Below are positions 51,301 through 58,615 of a stretch of 64,000 nt of DNA, one piece after another (the first letter of the stretch is position 1; every line of letters begins with the position of its first letter). The stretch comes from Polyangiaceae bacterium (GTDB lineage: Bacteria > Myxococcota_A > Polyangia > Polyangiales > Polyangiaceae). Location: the NCBI GenBank assembly GCA_025936045.1, contig JAICUB010000040.1, positions 1 to 64,000 of the forward strand. The letters run 5' to 3'. The translations under genes and the position numbers were made by a program. A model generated the notes under the pieces. That model was not told the origin of the DNA, did not search any database, and worked only from the letters and a program-made list of their open reading frames with translations.

Positions 51301-51485
51301 AGGGTCTCGACTTCCTTCGGGCTCGCGCCCGGATACGGCACCGTCACGACGACGGCGGGAAAGGACACGTCCGGAAACAGATCGGAGCCGAGCCGGGTGA
51401 ACCCGACGACGCCGAGCACGAGCATGGCCGTGATGACCATGACGGTGAAGACGGGTCTCTTGATCGCGACGGAAGAGAGCGTCAT
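48348..51485 (-). CDS. RND efflux pump inner-membrane transporter (HAE1/AcrB type)
   Basis: 1045 residues, the normal length for AcrB-type proton/drug antiporters. It starts at the cytoplasmic side with S-V-A-I-K-R-P-V-F-T and the first membrane helix. Proton-relay residues are seen in G-L-L-I-D-D-A-V-V-V (two Asp near 405) and the later G-L-V-T-K-N-A-I-L-L-I-D (Lys near 930). F-P-D-V-S-F-P-A-V-V-V-T-V and G-A-S-P-K-E-V-E pore-domain sequences are typical. It couples to the adaptor gene 11 bp upstream and the channel gene 42 bp downstream. The substrate is unknown. Confidence 0.95.
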   Translation of the reverse strand: MTLSSVAIKRPVFTVMVITAMLVLGVVGFTRLGSDLFPDVSFPAVVVTVPYPGASPKEVETLVAKPLEDATIGINGIDRVRSFSREGSAMVFVLFNLGVDVKDAATEVRERVSQVRYKLPDETKEPIINRFDVSASPVLTYTVRGPGSLADVRDYTHDVIRPALEQVEGVAAVDINGGQTREIRVLLDRPKLDALAIPLAQVVGRLRAENLNVPAGHYDEGSREVSVRTVGEFKNVDQIRDVIVATAKDGSVVRLRDVANVVDGFADETTLVRVNGTEAVTFDVRKQSGKNTVEIAHSVKAKLAELTKSFPPGMSAALLIDQSRFIEVELSSVQHHIVLGALMAVLVILVFMMDLRSTLISAVALPTSVIGTFYVMYVLGFTLNMMTLLALSLAIGLLIDDAVVVRENIFKHIERGKPPMQAALDGTQEVALSVFATTLTIIAVFLPVAFVKGMVGQFFRQFGITISAAVAISLFVAFTLDPMLSSRFSKAKKQGERGAFDWLKAPFEWTFRQVEETYAAMLGWAVRHKLAVGAFAVLSMVFMGWVTSLMGSEFVNSEDRSQFVVESELPAGTALAETSRLSAIAESELLKTPEIQVLSSTVGVDGEPNKIRWRIATTPKAERSVSIGALKEAGRRAAQLIPGAKVTATDPPFVEGAATEAPIMINVRGSEFPEIEAAAGTIEKILKATPGVSDIQVRYSPGRPELEVELDRERAADRGLSVSEVALALRTAMEGDESGNLRSGGDEIPIRVRLSEDYRADEEALKNLTLQTNHGPVKLSDVANFHRSEGPQVIERENRERQITLWATPIGRPLGDVAKEFQPAIKQAKLGPGISVAYDGQLRLMNETNENMAIALLLGVVFIYIVLASQFESFVHPLTIMLTLPLALVGGVVGLFLTNNTMAMGALIGIVLLMGLVTKNAILLIDRAIVHVRDHGMTPFQAIVTAGPERLRPILMTSAAMVLGMLPTATSHGEGSEFRAPMAIAVIGGVVSSTLLSLIVVPVFYLAIENLKRSLPRMAEKIRAFLPGGRGRPSVAPNQAASSAE

Positions 51486-51496
51486 CGGCGGTCCTT

Positions 51497-52726
51497 TCAG
51501 TTGCTCGCGGCCGACGCCGGAGCGGCGGGAGCGACGGAGCGGGCGACGGCGACGCGATCACCGGGCTGCGCGTCCGAGCGCGGCGCGATCACGACGCGGT
51601 CGCTCGCGGCGATGCCGTGCCGCACGAGCAGCGTGCCGTCCGGCGCGATCGAGAACGCGAGGTGACGCGTGGCGAGCGTGTCGTTCTCGACGACGAACAC
51701 CTCGTCTTGCGAGCCGGGACGCAGCGTTTCGCGCGGGAGCTCGAGCACGCCGAGGCCGCTCTTGCCCTTCACGGTCGCGCGCACGAACGTCCCCGCTCGC
51801 AGGCGCGAACCCTGGTTGTCGATGCTGGCCTCGATGCGCACGCGCCGGGTCGACGGATCCACGGTACCGAGCACCGCGGTCACGGTGCCCGTGACCGGTC
51901 CGTGCTCGGTATCGACGCTGAGCACGGCCCCGGGCTCGACCAGCGCGGCGTCGCGTTCACCGAGGGTGCCCTTGAGCTTCAGGTGCGACAGGTCGTCGAG
52001 CTCGAACAGTGAAACGGCGGGGCTCGCGATGCCGCCGGCGCCGTCCGGAGCGCGCGTGACGCTGCCCGCGAACGGCGCCACGAGCCTTTGATTCGACAGC
52101 GTGACCTGGCTCAACGACACCTGTGCCTGCGCGGACTCGAGCTGCGCCGAGGCGAGCGCCCGCTGCTGCGCGCTCTGCACGCCGGTGCCTTCGGCCATCG
52201 CGCCGCTCTGCACCATCGTCTGCGTGCGGCGATCGGTGTCGGTGGCGAGCGTCAGCTGAGCTTGTGCAGCGCGCTCCTGCGCCTGGGCCGCGCGGAGCTG
52301 CGCCGCGGCTTCGCTCGCGTCGAGCGTCGCCAAGAGTTGACCGGCCTTCACGGAGTCGCCCACTTTGACGAGCACCTTCGCGATGCGCCCGCTCGTCTTG
52401 AAGCCGACGTCGGCGTGCTGGCCGGCGGCGATGGTGCCGTCGATCTCGACGACCGGGTCCCACGTCGCCGTGACCGGCGCGACGGTGCTCACGTTCGCGA
52501 GCGCGTGGGCCGCGGCGTTCGCGCGCTTCGAGTCTGCGTTGCGTTGCGCCGCGACGGCCGCCTTTTCGTGGGTCGCAGCTTGGATGCGAACGCCGGACCA
52601 GGCGGCGAAGCCGAGCAGCGTGAGCGCGCCGGCGATGACGCCGACGAGCGGGGCGCGCGGGCGTTCACCGTTCGGCTCCTGCGAGGGATCGAGCGGCGGG
52701 CTAACGGAAGCGGGAAGCTCTGTCAT
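51497..52726 (-). CDS. RND periplasmic adaptor (membrane fusion protein)
   Basis: 409 residues. An N-terminal membrane anchor (about 28-45, L-V-G-V-I-A-G-A-L-T-L-L-G-F) is followed by a lipoyl/barrel-sandwich half (V-K-V-G-D-S-V-K-A-G-Q-L-L-A-T-L-D at about 140-156). A coiled-coil hairpin comes next (A-Q-A-Q-E-R-A-A-Q-A-Q-L), then the second lipoyl half with P-F-A-G-S-V-T-R, beta-barrel and membrane-proximal domains. It links the RND pump to the TolC-like channel. The order repressor, adaptor, pump, channel on one strand is a full tripartite operon. Confidence 0.92.
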   Translation of the reverse strand: MTELPASVSPPLDPSQEPNGERPRAPLVGVIAGALTLLGFAAWSGVRIQAATHEKAAVAAQRNADSKRANAAAHALANVSTVAPVTATWDPVVEIDGTIAAGQHADVGFKTSGRIAKVLVKVGDSVKAGQLLATLDASEAAAQLRAAQAQERAAQAQLTLATDTDRRTQTMVQSGAMAEGTGVQSAQQRALASAQLESAQAQVSLSQVTLSNQRLVAPFAGSVTRAPDGAGGIASPAVSLFELDDLSHLKLKGTLGERDAALVEPGAVLSVDTEHGPVTGTVTAVLGTVDPSTRRVRIEASIDNQGSRLRAGTFVRATVKGKSGLGVLELPRETLRPGSQDEVFVVENDTLATRHLAFSIAPDGTLLVRHGIAASDRVVIAPRSDAQPGDRVAVARSVAPAAPASAASN

Positions 52727-52774
52727 GACAATCTCGGGTTCGACGGGGGGGGCAACGGGGCGAAACAGGGCGTG

Positions 52775-53455
52775 TCAGGCGGAGCGGCGGCGCCGCGCTG
52801 ACTCAGACAAACGCTGAGCGTGAACGTTCACGCAGGCCTCGATTAATTCCGGGGTACCGAGCGCGCGCAGGCACAGCGCTTCGACGCCGAGCAACCAGCG
52901 CTCGAGGTTCGGCTTGCGGCGCTCGCGCACGAGCCGACGGGCCAGCCGATCGTATCCGCCGGCCACGAAACAACCTGCCTGCTTTACGTCGAGGTCCGCC
53001 CGGTAATAACCCTGCTCGATGCCGTGCTGGACGAGCCGCTCGGTCGTCTGTTGCGCGCCGTCGGCGAACACGTCGATCAGATGGTGGTACTTCGGCGACC
53101 CGCCGCCTTCGAGCACGAGCCGCATGATCGAGCGGTGTTTCCAGAGGCACTCGAAGATCCGGAGATCGGCGTCGAGCCATTGCTCGATGAGCACGGGATA
53201 GGGACGATCGGTCCACGCGTCCCGCTGCTCTTCGAGCTCCCTCAGGATCACTCCGAGCTCGGCGAGGGCGCTCGCGAGGATTTCCTGGAACGCGTCGTCC
53301 TTGGTCTTGAAGTGGAGATAAAAGGCGCCCTTGGAGAGGCTCGCCGCGCGCGTGATATCCTCCACCTTGGCGCCGTCGAGCCCGTGCTCGATGAAGATGC
53401 GCTCGGCGGCGGCAAGCAGCCGGCTGCGGGCGTTGGGGTCACTGGGACGGGACAT
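52775..53455 (-). CDS. TetR-family repressor of the efflux operon
   Basis: 226 residues. The N-terminal helix-turn-helix at about 10-55 has R-S-R-L-L-A-A-A-E-R-I-F-I-E-H-G, V-E-D-I-T-R-A-A-S-L-S-K-G-A-F-Y-L-H-F and K-T-K-D-D-A-F. A helical ligand-binding domain follows. It is the first gene of the operon, 48 bp ahead of the adaptor, with a 13-bp palindrome 23 bp upstream of its ATG. It therefore probably represses itself and the whole pump. The inducer is likely a pump substrate, not known. ATG at 53455 is used. Upstream in-frame sequence is promoter region. Confidence 0.92.
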   Translation of the reverse strand: MSRPSDPNARSRLLAAAERIFIEHGLDGAKVEDITRAASLSKGAFYLHFKTKDDAFQEILASALAELGVILRELEEQRDAWTDRPYPVLIEQWLDADLRIFECLWKHRSIMRLVLEGGGSPKYHHLIDVFADGAQQTTERLVQHGIEQGYYRADLDVKQAGCFVAGGYDRLARRLVRERRKPNLERWLLGVEALCLRALGTPELIEACVNVHAQRLSESARRRRSA

Positions 53456-53465
53456 GGTCCTCGAT

Positions 53466-53491
53466 GTCAGTGACCCACCGGTCAGTGACCG
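53466..53491. promoter_or_regulatory. Probable TetR operator with a direct repeat
   Basis: A perfect 13-bp inverted repeat, CGGTCA-G-TGACCG (53479-53491), lies upstream of the tetR start. The half-site GTCAGTGACC also occurs at 53466-53475, spaced 15 bp from its copy at 53481. A TTGACT hexamer is present on the minus strand just upstream of the palindrome (53499 to 53494). Both fit an operator controlling the pump operon. Confidence 0.6.
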
Positions 53492-53532
53492 ATGAGTCAA
53501 TAACTCGTTCCAGCCCCGCGTCAAGGCTCGAA

Positions 53533-55110
53533 TCAGGTTTTTTGGAAGCGCTGGAGCTCGGCTTCGAAGCCGCCCATATCGACGCGCGTGCCGCCGGGAG
53601 TGGTCCGAAGTCCGACCTCGTGGGCGACCTTGCGGGTGCGGTCCGGCAAAGGCGAGAGCCAAATCAGCCGTCCACCCGGGACGAGCACGCGCGCCGCGTG
53701 CGCGACGAACGCGTCGAGCAGCGTGCCGAGTGAACGATCGCGCACGAGCCTGCGTCCCATCGGGGGATTGGTGAGAATCAGCGAGACGCCCTCGGGCCGT
53801 AGCTCGGTCGCGTTGCCCGCCCTGAGCTCGGCGCGAACGCCGGCGGCGGCCAGGTTCTCACGGGTGGCGTCGAGGGCGGCAGCGTCGAGATCGCTCCCGT
53901 AGAGCGCCCGGTACGGGCCGAGCTTCGCGCGTTCGACGAGCTCGAGTCCGCTGCCGACGAACGGGTCCCACACGACGTCGGCGGGTCGCGCGCCGGCCGT
54001 GCGCGCGAGCGCCGCCGCGATCGTCGGATGGCTCGCCGCGCGCACGTCGCGCATTCGGTACGAAAAGCGCGGATCTTCGAAGGCGAGCGGGACGAGCACG
54101 AGGTACCGCTCCTCTGGGCGCCGGACCACGACGAGCTCCCAGCTGGCCGCGCGCGAATCGTTGACGAGCTCGGGCGAGCGGCTCCGCACGGCCTCGACGA
54201 TGCGAAACACGAGCGCGCGCTGGTGGCCGCCTTCGGAAAAGCTCACACGGTAGCGCGCGCTTCCATCCGTCCAAGCGCGCAGTGCCGTTCGAGCCGGCTC
54301 CGACGCGAGAGCGCGCGCGACGGCGTCCGCCGTCGCCTCGTCGCGCGCGGGCGGGAGCGCGATGCGCAAGCCGAATCCGAGCGCCGTGCGTGCGATGAAC
54401 AGGGCGTCGAGGCGCCCCGCGAACGGCAGCTCGACGAGCCCGGGCGAGCGCACGCTGGGATTGCCGAGCGGAGCAAGCTCGCTCGCCAAGAGCTCGGCGA
54501 GTCCCGCGCGGCACTCCGCGAGTAGCGAAAGCGTGCGGCCGAGCTCCGCGTCCGTGCGGATCGCGCTCGGTGTGTCGCGGCTCGCGCGCCGCTCGAGGAG
54601 CTGGAGCGCCTTTTTGACGAGACGCGAGAGCTCCGCGTCGCTCGATGTTTCGGCGCGCAGCAGCCGCAGGGCGTCGCTGCCGCCGACCTTGCCGAGCGCG
54701 TCGGCGAGGACACGGCGGAGCGTGCCGTCGGCGTCGGGCCATGCGGCGCGAAGGTCGGCTTCAGCCGCCGCGTCGAACGGTAGTTTGCCGAGCGCCGTCG
54801 CGGCTCTCCGCACGACGAGCGGCTCGGGGTCGCGGAGGGCCGCGCGCAGCGCCTCGGTAGCTCGTGGATCCGCGAGCCGCCCGAGGACGCTCACGAGCCG
54901 CGCGCGACCGGCGGGCGTGGTGCGAGGAAGCTCGGCGAGCACGGCCTCGACCGCGTGCTCGCCGGCGCGCGCGAGCACCCGTTCGAGCCGCGGCGTCTCT
55001 TCGCGGCTCGCCTGCGCGAGCAAGCTAAAAAGCGCCGGAAAGTGGGACGCGCCCGGGACGAAGCCGGGATCGTCGAGCTCGAGCGCGGAATTTCGACGTA
55101 GCGAAGCCAT
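53533..55110 (-). CDS. HEAT-repeat protein fused to an RNA-methylase-like domain
   Basis: 525 residues. Residues about 20-180 are HEAT/PBS-lyase-type helical repeats (L-G-R-L-A-D-P-R-A-T-E-A-L-R-A-A-L-R-D-P-E-P-L-V-V-R-R-A-A and more). A poorly defined RNA-binding-like middle covers about 190-340. The C-terminal methyltransferase (about 345-520) is of the THUMP/RlmL/Trm-G10 (UPF0020) type. It has Y-R-M-R-D, W-D-P-F-V-G-S-G, a D-L-D acidic loop and catalytic-type N-P-P-M-G near 446. It should methylate a guanine exocyclic amine in RNA. The HEAT N-terminus replaces the usual THUMP domain. It is divergent from the Nudix gene. Confidence 0.78.
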   Translation of the reverse strand: MASLRRNSALELDDPGFVPGASHFPALFSLLAQASREETPRLERVLARAGEHAVEAVLAELPRTTPAGRARLVSVLGRLADPRATEALRAALRDPEPLVVRRAATALGKLPFDAAAEADLRAAWPDADGTLRRVLADALGKVGGSDALRLLRAETSSDAELSRLVKKALQLLERRASRDTPSAIRTDAELGRTLSLLAECRAGLAELLASELAPLGNPSVRSPGLVELPFAGRLDALFIARTALGFGLRIALPPARDEATADAVARALASEPARTALRAWTDGSARYRVSFSEGGHQRALVFRIVEAVRSRSPELVNDSRAASWELVVVRRPEERYLVLVPLAFEDPRFSYRMRDVRAASHPTIAAALARTAGARPADVVWDPFVGSGLELVERAKLGPYRALYGSDLDAAALDATRENLAAAGVRAELRAGNATELRPEGVSLILTNPPMGRRLVRDRSLGTLLDAFVAHAARVLVPGGRLIWLSPLPDRTRKVAHEVGLRTTPGGTRVDMGGFEAELQRFQKT

Positions 55111-55126
55111 GCTATCAGGTGGGGCC

Positions 55127-55687
55127 GTGACCTACCGCCCACTCGTTCCTTGGCAAGTGCTCGAGCGCAAGACGCTCGTCGCGCGTCGCTGGCTCACCGT
55201 GCACGAAGAGCGGGTGCGCCTCGCCAACGGCAGCGAGATGGGCGATTTTCACGTGATCGAGAGCCCGAGCTGGGCCGGCGCGCTCTGCGTCACGGAGTCG
55301 GACGAGGTCGTCCTCGTGCGGCAATACCGGCACGGGATCCGCGGTGAAAGCCTCGAGCTTCCCGCGGGCGTGCTCGATGCGGGGGAGGATCCGATGGCGG
55401 CCGCGCGGCGCGAGCTCTGCGAAGAGACGGGTTATCTCGCGCCACGCTGGGAGACGATCGCGAGCTTTGCGACGGAGCCCGCGCGCCAGACGGTGCGCGC
55501 TCATTTTTTCTGTGCGCTCGGCGCGACGCCGACCGGTACGCGAGCTCTCGACGAGAGTGAGGACATCGACGTCGTACGGGTCCCGCGGCGCGAGCTCTTC
55601 GGCTTGATCGAGAGCGGGCGTATCAGCCACGGCGTCCACGTGGGCGCGATCCTGCTCGCGGCGAAGCGGGGTTTTTTGACGATCTGA
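55127..55687 (+). CDS. Nudix hydrolase, ADP-ribose pyrophosphatase type
   Basis: 186 residues. The complete Nudix box G-x5-E-x7-R-E-x2-E-E-x-G is seen as G-V-L-D-A-G-E...R-R-E-L-C-E-E-T-G-Y at about 84-106. It is preceded by R-Q-Y-R-H-G and L-E-L-P-A-G, typical of ADP-ribose or nucleoside-diphosphate-sugar pyrophosphatases (NudF-like). Mg-dependent hydrolysis of NDP-X substrates is expected. The GTG at 55127 follows an AGGTGGGG ribosome-like site. An in-frame ATG at 55109 is possible but abuts the divergent start. The 3' end overlaps the convergent methyltransferase gene by 65 bp. Confidence 0.85.
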   Translation: MTYRPLVPWQVLERKTLVARRWLTVHEERVRLANGSEMGDFHVIESPSWAGALCVTESDEVVLVRQYRHGIRGESLELPAGVLDAGEDPMAAARRELCEETGYLAPRWETIASFATEPARQTVRAHFFCALGATPTGTRALDESEDIDVVRVPRRELFGLIESGRISHGVHVGAILLAAKRGFLTI

Positions 55688-57377
55688 GGCTCGCGAGCAC
55701 GCGGGAGAGATCCGGCGCGAGCGGCGATTCCACGCGCCGGGCCCCCTCGGGGAGCTCGAGCGTGACGGCGCTCCGATGCAAAAACGCGCGATCGAGCTCG
55801 TGACGGTGTGAAAAGTGCACGTTCGTCCGGTGATCGCCGAAGCGGGCGTCGCCGACCACGGGATGGCCGAGCAGAGCGAGCGCGCGCAGCAGCGCCGAAA
55901 GTCCGCTGATCGGCGCCGTCACTCTGATGAGCGAGTGCCCGCCGACGACCTCGAGCCGCTCGTAGCGTGCGCGAGCATTCCGCGATCTGAGCGCGAGCGT
56001 TCCGCCTGCGCGGAGCACGCCGCGCGCGAGGACCAGATACTCGGCCTGGCTTCGGGCAAGGATCGGCTCGAGCTCGCGCACGGCCGCCGCGCCTTCTAGG
56101 ACCACGGCGACGCCGCTCGCGGGCGCGACGTCACCCTGCGCGTGCGGCGGTTGCTCGACGGCGACGAAGCTCGCGTCCGAAGCGAGCACCACGCGCGGCG
56201 GCGCGGGGCGCGGCACGAAGCGGGCGAGCGCCTCGACCGCGTCGCTGAGCGGGATCATGTCGAACGGCGTCGCGTCCTCGAGACCAAGGCCGAGCTCCGC
56301 GAAATGCGCGGCGTCACGCGCGAGCGTTTCCGGGGCGCACGAGACGTAGAGCAAGAGCTCCGGCACGAGGGCGGCGATGCGCCGGCGCACCTCGGGCGCA
56401 AGACCGCGCCGGGGCGGGTCGACGATGACGGCGTCGAAGTGAGCGCCTCGTTCGGCGAGCTCCGCGAGCGCGACGCCGGCGTCCGACGCCATCACCGCGA
56501 GCTCCAGCCGTTGCTCGGCGGCGGCGCGTTCGGCGAGCCGCACGGCAGGAGCAAAGCTTTCGACGAGCGTCATGCTCGCGCCGCGCTCGGCGAGCCGGAG
56601 CGACAGAGCACCGGAACCGGCATAGAGCTCGAGGACGCGGAGCCCGCCGAGCGTTCGTCCGGCGGCGGCGTTCGGCGCGCCCGGGCCACGCCGGGCCTGC
56701 ACCACGTGGGGCGCCGCCATACGGTCGAGCTCGGCTTCGACGGCGGCGTGCAGACGCGCGAGCTGCCCGGCGTGCGCTTGGGTGAAGGCGCCGTGGGCCG
56801 CGTAGTGCCACGGCGCGCTCGGGTCGGGACGGTGACGGAGCTCGCGCGCGCCCGCGAGCACTTCGAGCGCGGAGCCGAGCAGCTGGGGTGCGTCCTCGTC
56901 GCGCGTGCTCACGGCGACGCTCGCGATGTTCGGGTCGAGCCGCGCAATGGTTTCGGCGAGGGCGCGGCGCGCGTCCGGCGCGAGCGTGGGCGGCACTGCG
57001 GCGGTGACGAGCACGCCGTCGTCCGCCTCGCGCAAGTCGAACGAGGAGACGGGGCCGGGCAAGGGGAGCGCTGCGCGGAGCGCCGCCACTGCCGCGTGCA
57101 GGCGCGGGCGCAGCACCAGGCATTCCGGGATATCGACGACGTCGTGCGTGCCGCGCGCGAAGAGCCCGAGCGCCCTGCCGTGAGCCACGAGCTTGGTGCG
57201 GAGGCGAAAGTGCGCAATCGGCTCGGCTGCGGCCGTTGCGAGCACCGGAGCCGCGGCGAGCACCGCGTACGCGCCGAGCGCCCGCGCGAGCGTCTCGCGC
57301 TTGAAATCCAGCTGCTCCGCGTACGGCCGTCCGAGCAGCGGGCAGCCCGGGCAACGGTCGGCGTGTGAACAGTGCAA
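55623..57377 (-). CDS. RlmD/TrmA-type RNA m5U methyltransferase fused to a degenerate pseudouridine-synthase-like domain
   Basis: 584 residues. Residues 1-390 are a uracil-5-methyltransferase. The iron-sulfur ligands are Cys3, Cys9, Cys12 and Cys86 (C-x5-C-x2-C...C), the SAM motif is L-E-L-Y-A-G-S-G, then D-P-P-R-R-G at about 320-325, and catalytic Cys347 in Y-V-S-C-A-P-E-T-L. There is no N-terminal TRAM. Residues about 394-565 resemble an RluA-family pseudouridine synthase: S-D-A-S-F-V-A-V-E-Q-P near 400, A-E-Y-L-V-L, G-H-P-V-V-G-D near 504-510 and a C-terminal L-H-R-S-A. The expected catalytic R-L-D-x-x-T-S-G is replaced by D-V-A-P-A-S-G, losing the Asp. It is convergent with the Nudix gene. 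Confidence 0.78.
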   Translation of the reverse strand: MHCSHADRCPGCPLLGRPYAEQLDFKRETLARALGAYAVLAAAPVLATAAAEPIAHFRLRTKLVAHGRALGLFARGTHDVVDIPECLVLRPRLHAAVAALRAALPLPGPVSSFDLREADDGVLVTAAVPPTLAPDARRALAETIARLDPNIASVAVSTRDEDAPQLLGSALEVLAGARELRHRPDPSAPWHYAAHGAFTQAHAGQLARLHAAVEAELDRMAAPHVVQARRGPGAPNAAAGRTLGGLRVLELYAGSGALSLRLAERGASMTLVESFAPAVRLAERAAAEQRLELAVMASDAGVALAELAERGAHFDAVIVDPPRRGLAPEVRRRIAALVPELLLYVSCAPETLARDAAHFAELGLGLEDATPFDMIPLSDAVEALARFVPRPAPPRVVLASDASFVAVEQPPHAQGDVAPASGVAVVLEGAAAVRELEPILARSQAEYLVLARGVLRAGGTLALRSRNARARYERLEVVGGHSLIRVTAPISGLSALLRALALLGHPVVGDARFGDHRTNVHFSHRHELDRAFLHRSAVTLELPEGARRVESPLAPDLSRVLASLRSSKNPASPRAGSRPRGRRG

Positions 57378-57484
57378 GGGAAATCAGCTCGAGGGCGCCG
57401 AGCCAGACCGAACCCCGAAACGGCCGAGCAGTCAAATCGCGAGCATCTGCAGGCCGGGTGCCGGGCTCGTGAAAGCGGAGCGCC

Positions 57485-58531
57485 GTGATAAAAACGGCCG
57501 TGGTCTCCGAGCACGCGTTCGTCGCAGCCGCCGAAACGCAGATTTTGCCGGTCGTGCAGCGTCTCCACCGGCGCATTCGTGACGGGCTCGTCGCGGCGTT
57601 TCGCGCCCCGAACGCCGGTGAGCTCGCGGCCGTGGCGGGCGACGAGGGCGGCGATACCATCTACGCCGTCGATCGCGTGAGCGAGCGCGTGCTGCTCGAA
57701 GAGCTCGGCCGTGACGCCGAGGCGCTCGGAGGGATCGTGCTCGTTGCCGAGGGGCTCGCCGGTGGGCAGCGCGTGCTACCGGAAGGGCGCTCGCGCTCGA
57801 GCGCCCGCTACGTCGTCATCGTCGATCCGATCGACGGGACGCGGGGGCTCATGTACCAGAAGCGGAGCGCGTGGGTGCTCACCGGGGTCGCGCCCAACTC
57901 GGACGCGCCGCGGCTCGCCGACATCGTGCTCGCGGTGCAGACCGAGATCCCGACCGTGAAGCAGTATCTCGCGGACGAGCTCTGGGCAGTGCGCGGGCGC
58001 GGTTTCTCGGCGCAGAGAGTCGACCTTTTGCGCGGAGACAGGGCGCCCGTGACGCTGCGGCCGTCCGGCGCCGACGGCATCGAGCACGGCTTTGCGATGC
58101 TGAGCCGGTTTTTCCCCGGCGCCCGCGACGCCATCGCGGCGCTCGACGAAGAGCTCGTGCGCGCCGTCCTCGGCCCGCTGCCCGCGGGACGCGCCCTCTG
58201 CTTCGAGGACCAATATTTATCGAGCGCTGGGCAATTTTACGAGCTTTTGGCCGGGCACGATCGGTTCAACGCCGATCTCAGGCCGCTCTTCGAGCGCGTA
58301 CTCGCCGAGCGGGGCGAGCCGCCCACGCTGTGCTGTCATCCTTACGACGTGTGCACGCTGCTCATCGCCGAGGAAGCGGGCGTCCTCGTCACGGGGCCGG
58401 ACGGCAAACCGCTCGATGCGCCGCTCGACGTGGAGACGCCCGTCGCCTGGTGCGGCTATGCGAACCCTCGGATCCGCGCGCGCGTCGAGCCCGCGCTCCG
58501 CGCCGCGCTCGAGCGGCGCGGGCTACTTTGA
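57485..58531 (+). CDS. Inositol-monophosphatase-family protein
   Basis: 348 residues, longer than typical IMPases. Metal-site features are V-D-R-V-S-E-R (about 60-66), I-V-D-P-I-D-G-T at about 114-121, and a late Y-D-V-C-T-L-L-I-A-E-E-A-G-V near 287-300 matching W-D-x-A-A...E-A-G. The catalytic set looks plausible but the early G-E-E equivalent is less clear. Its substrate could be inositol phosphate, fructose-bisphosphate, PAP or histidinol-phosphate. The GTG start is preceded by the divergent RlmD-like gene. It begins a same-strand run with galE and the FAH gene. Confidence 0.75.
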   Translation: MIKTAVVSEHAFVAAAETQILPVVQRLHRRIRDGLVAAFRAPNAGELAAVAGDEGGDTIYAVDRVSERVLLEELGRDAEALGGIVLVAEGLAGGQRVLPEGRSRSSARYVVIVDPIDGTRGLMYQKRSAWVLTGVAPNSDAPRLADIVLAVQTEIPTVKQYLADELWAVRGRGFSAQRVDLLRGDRAPVTLRPSGADGIEHGFAMLSRFFPGARDAIAALDEELVRAVLGPLPAGRALCFEDQYLSSAGQFYELLAGHDRFNADLRPLFERVLAERGEPPTLCCHPYDVCTLLIAEEAGVLVTGPDGKPLDAPLDVETPVAWCGYANPRIRARVEPALRAALERRGLL

Positions 58532-58615
58532 CGCGTATTTCCGCAGGGGTGCGACTTCTTGGCGCGTTCCGGCGGCTTGCTTTTCGGACGAAACGGGGAA
58601 AGGACTCGACGCTAC

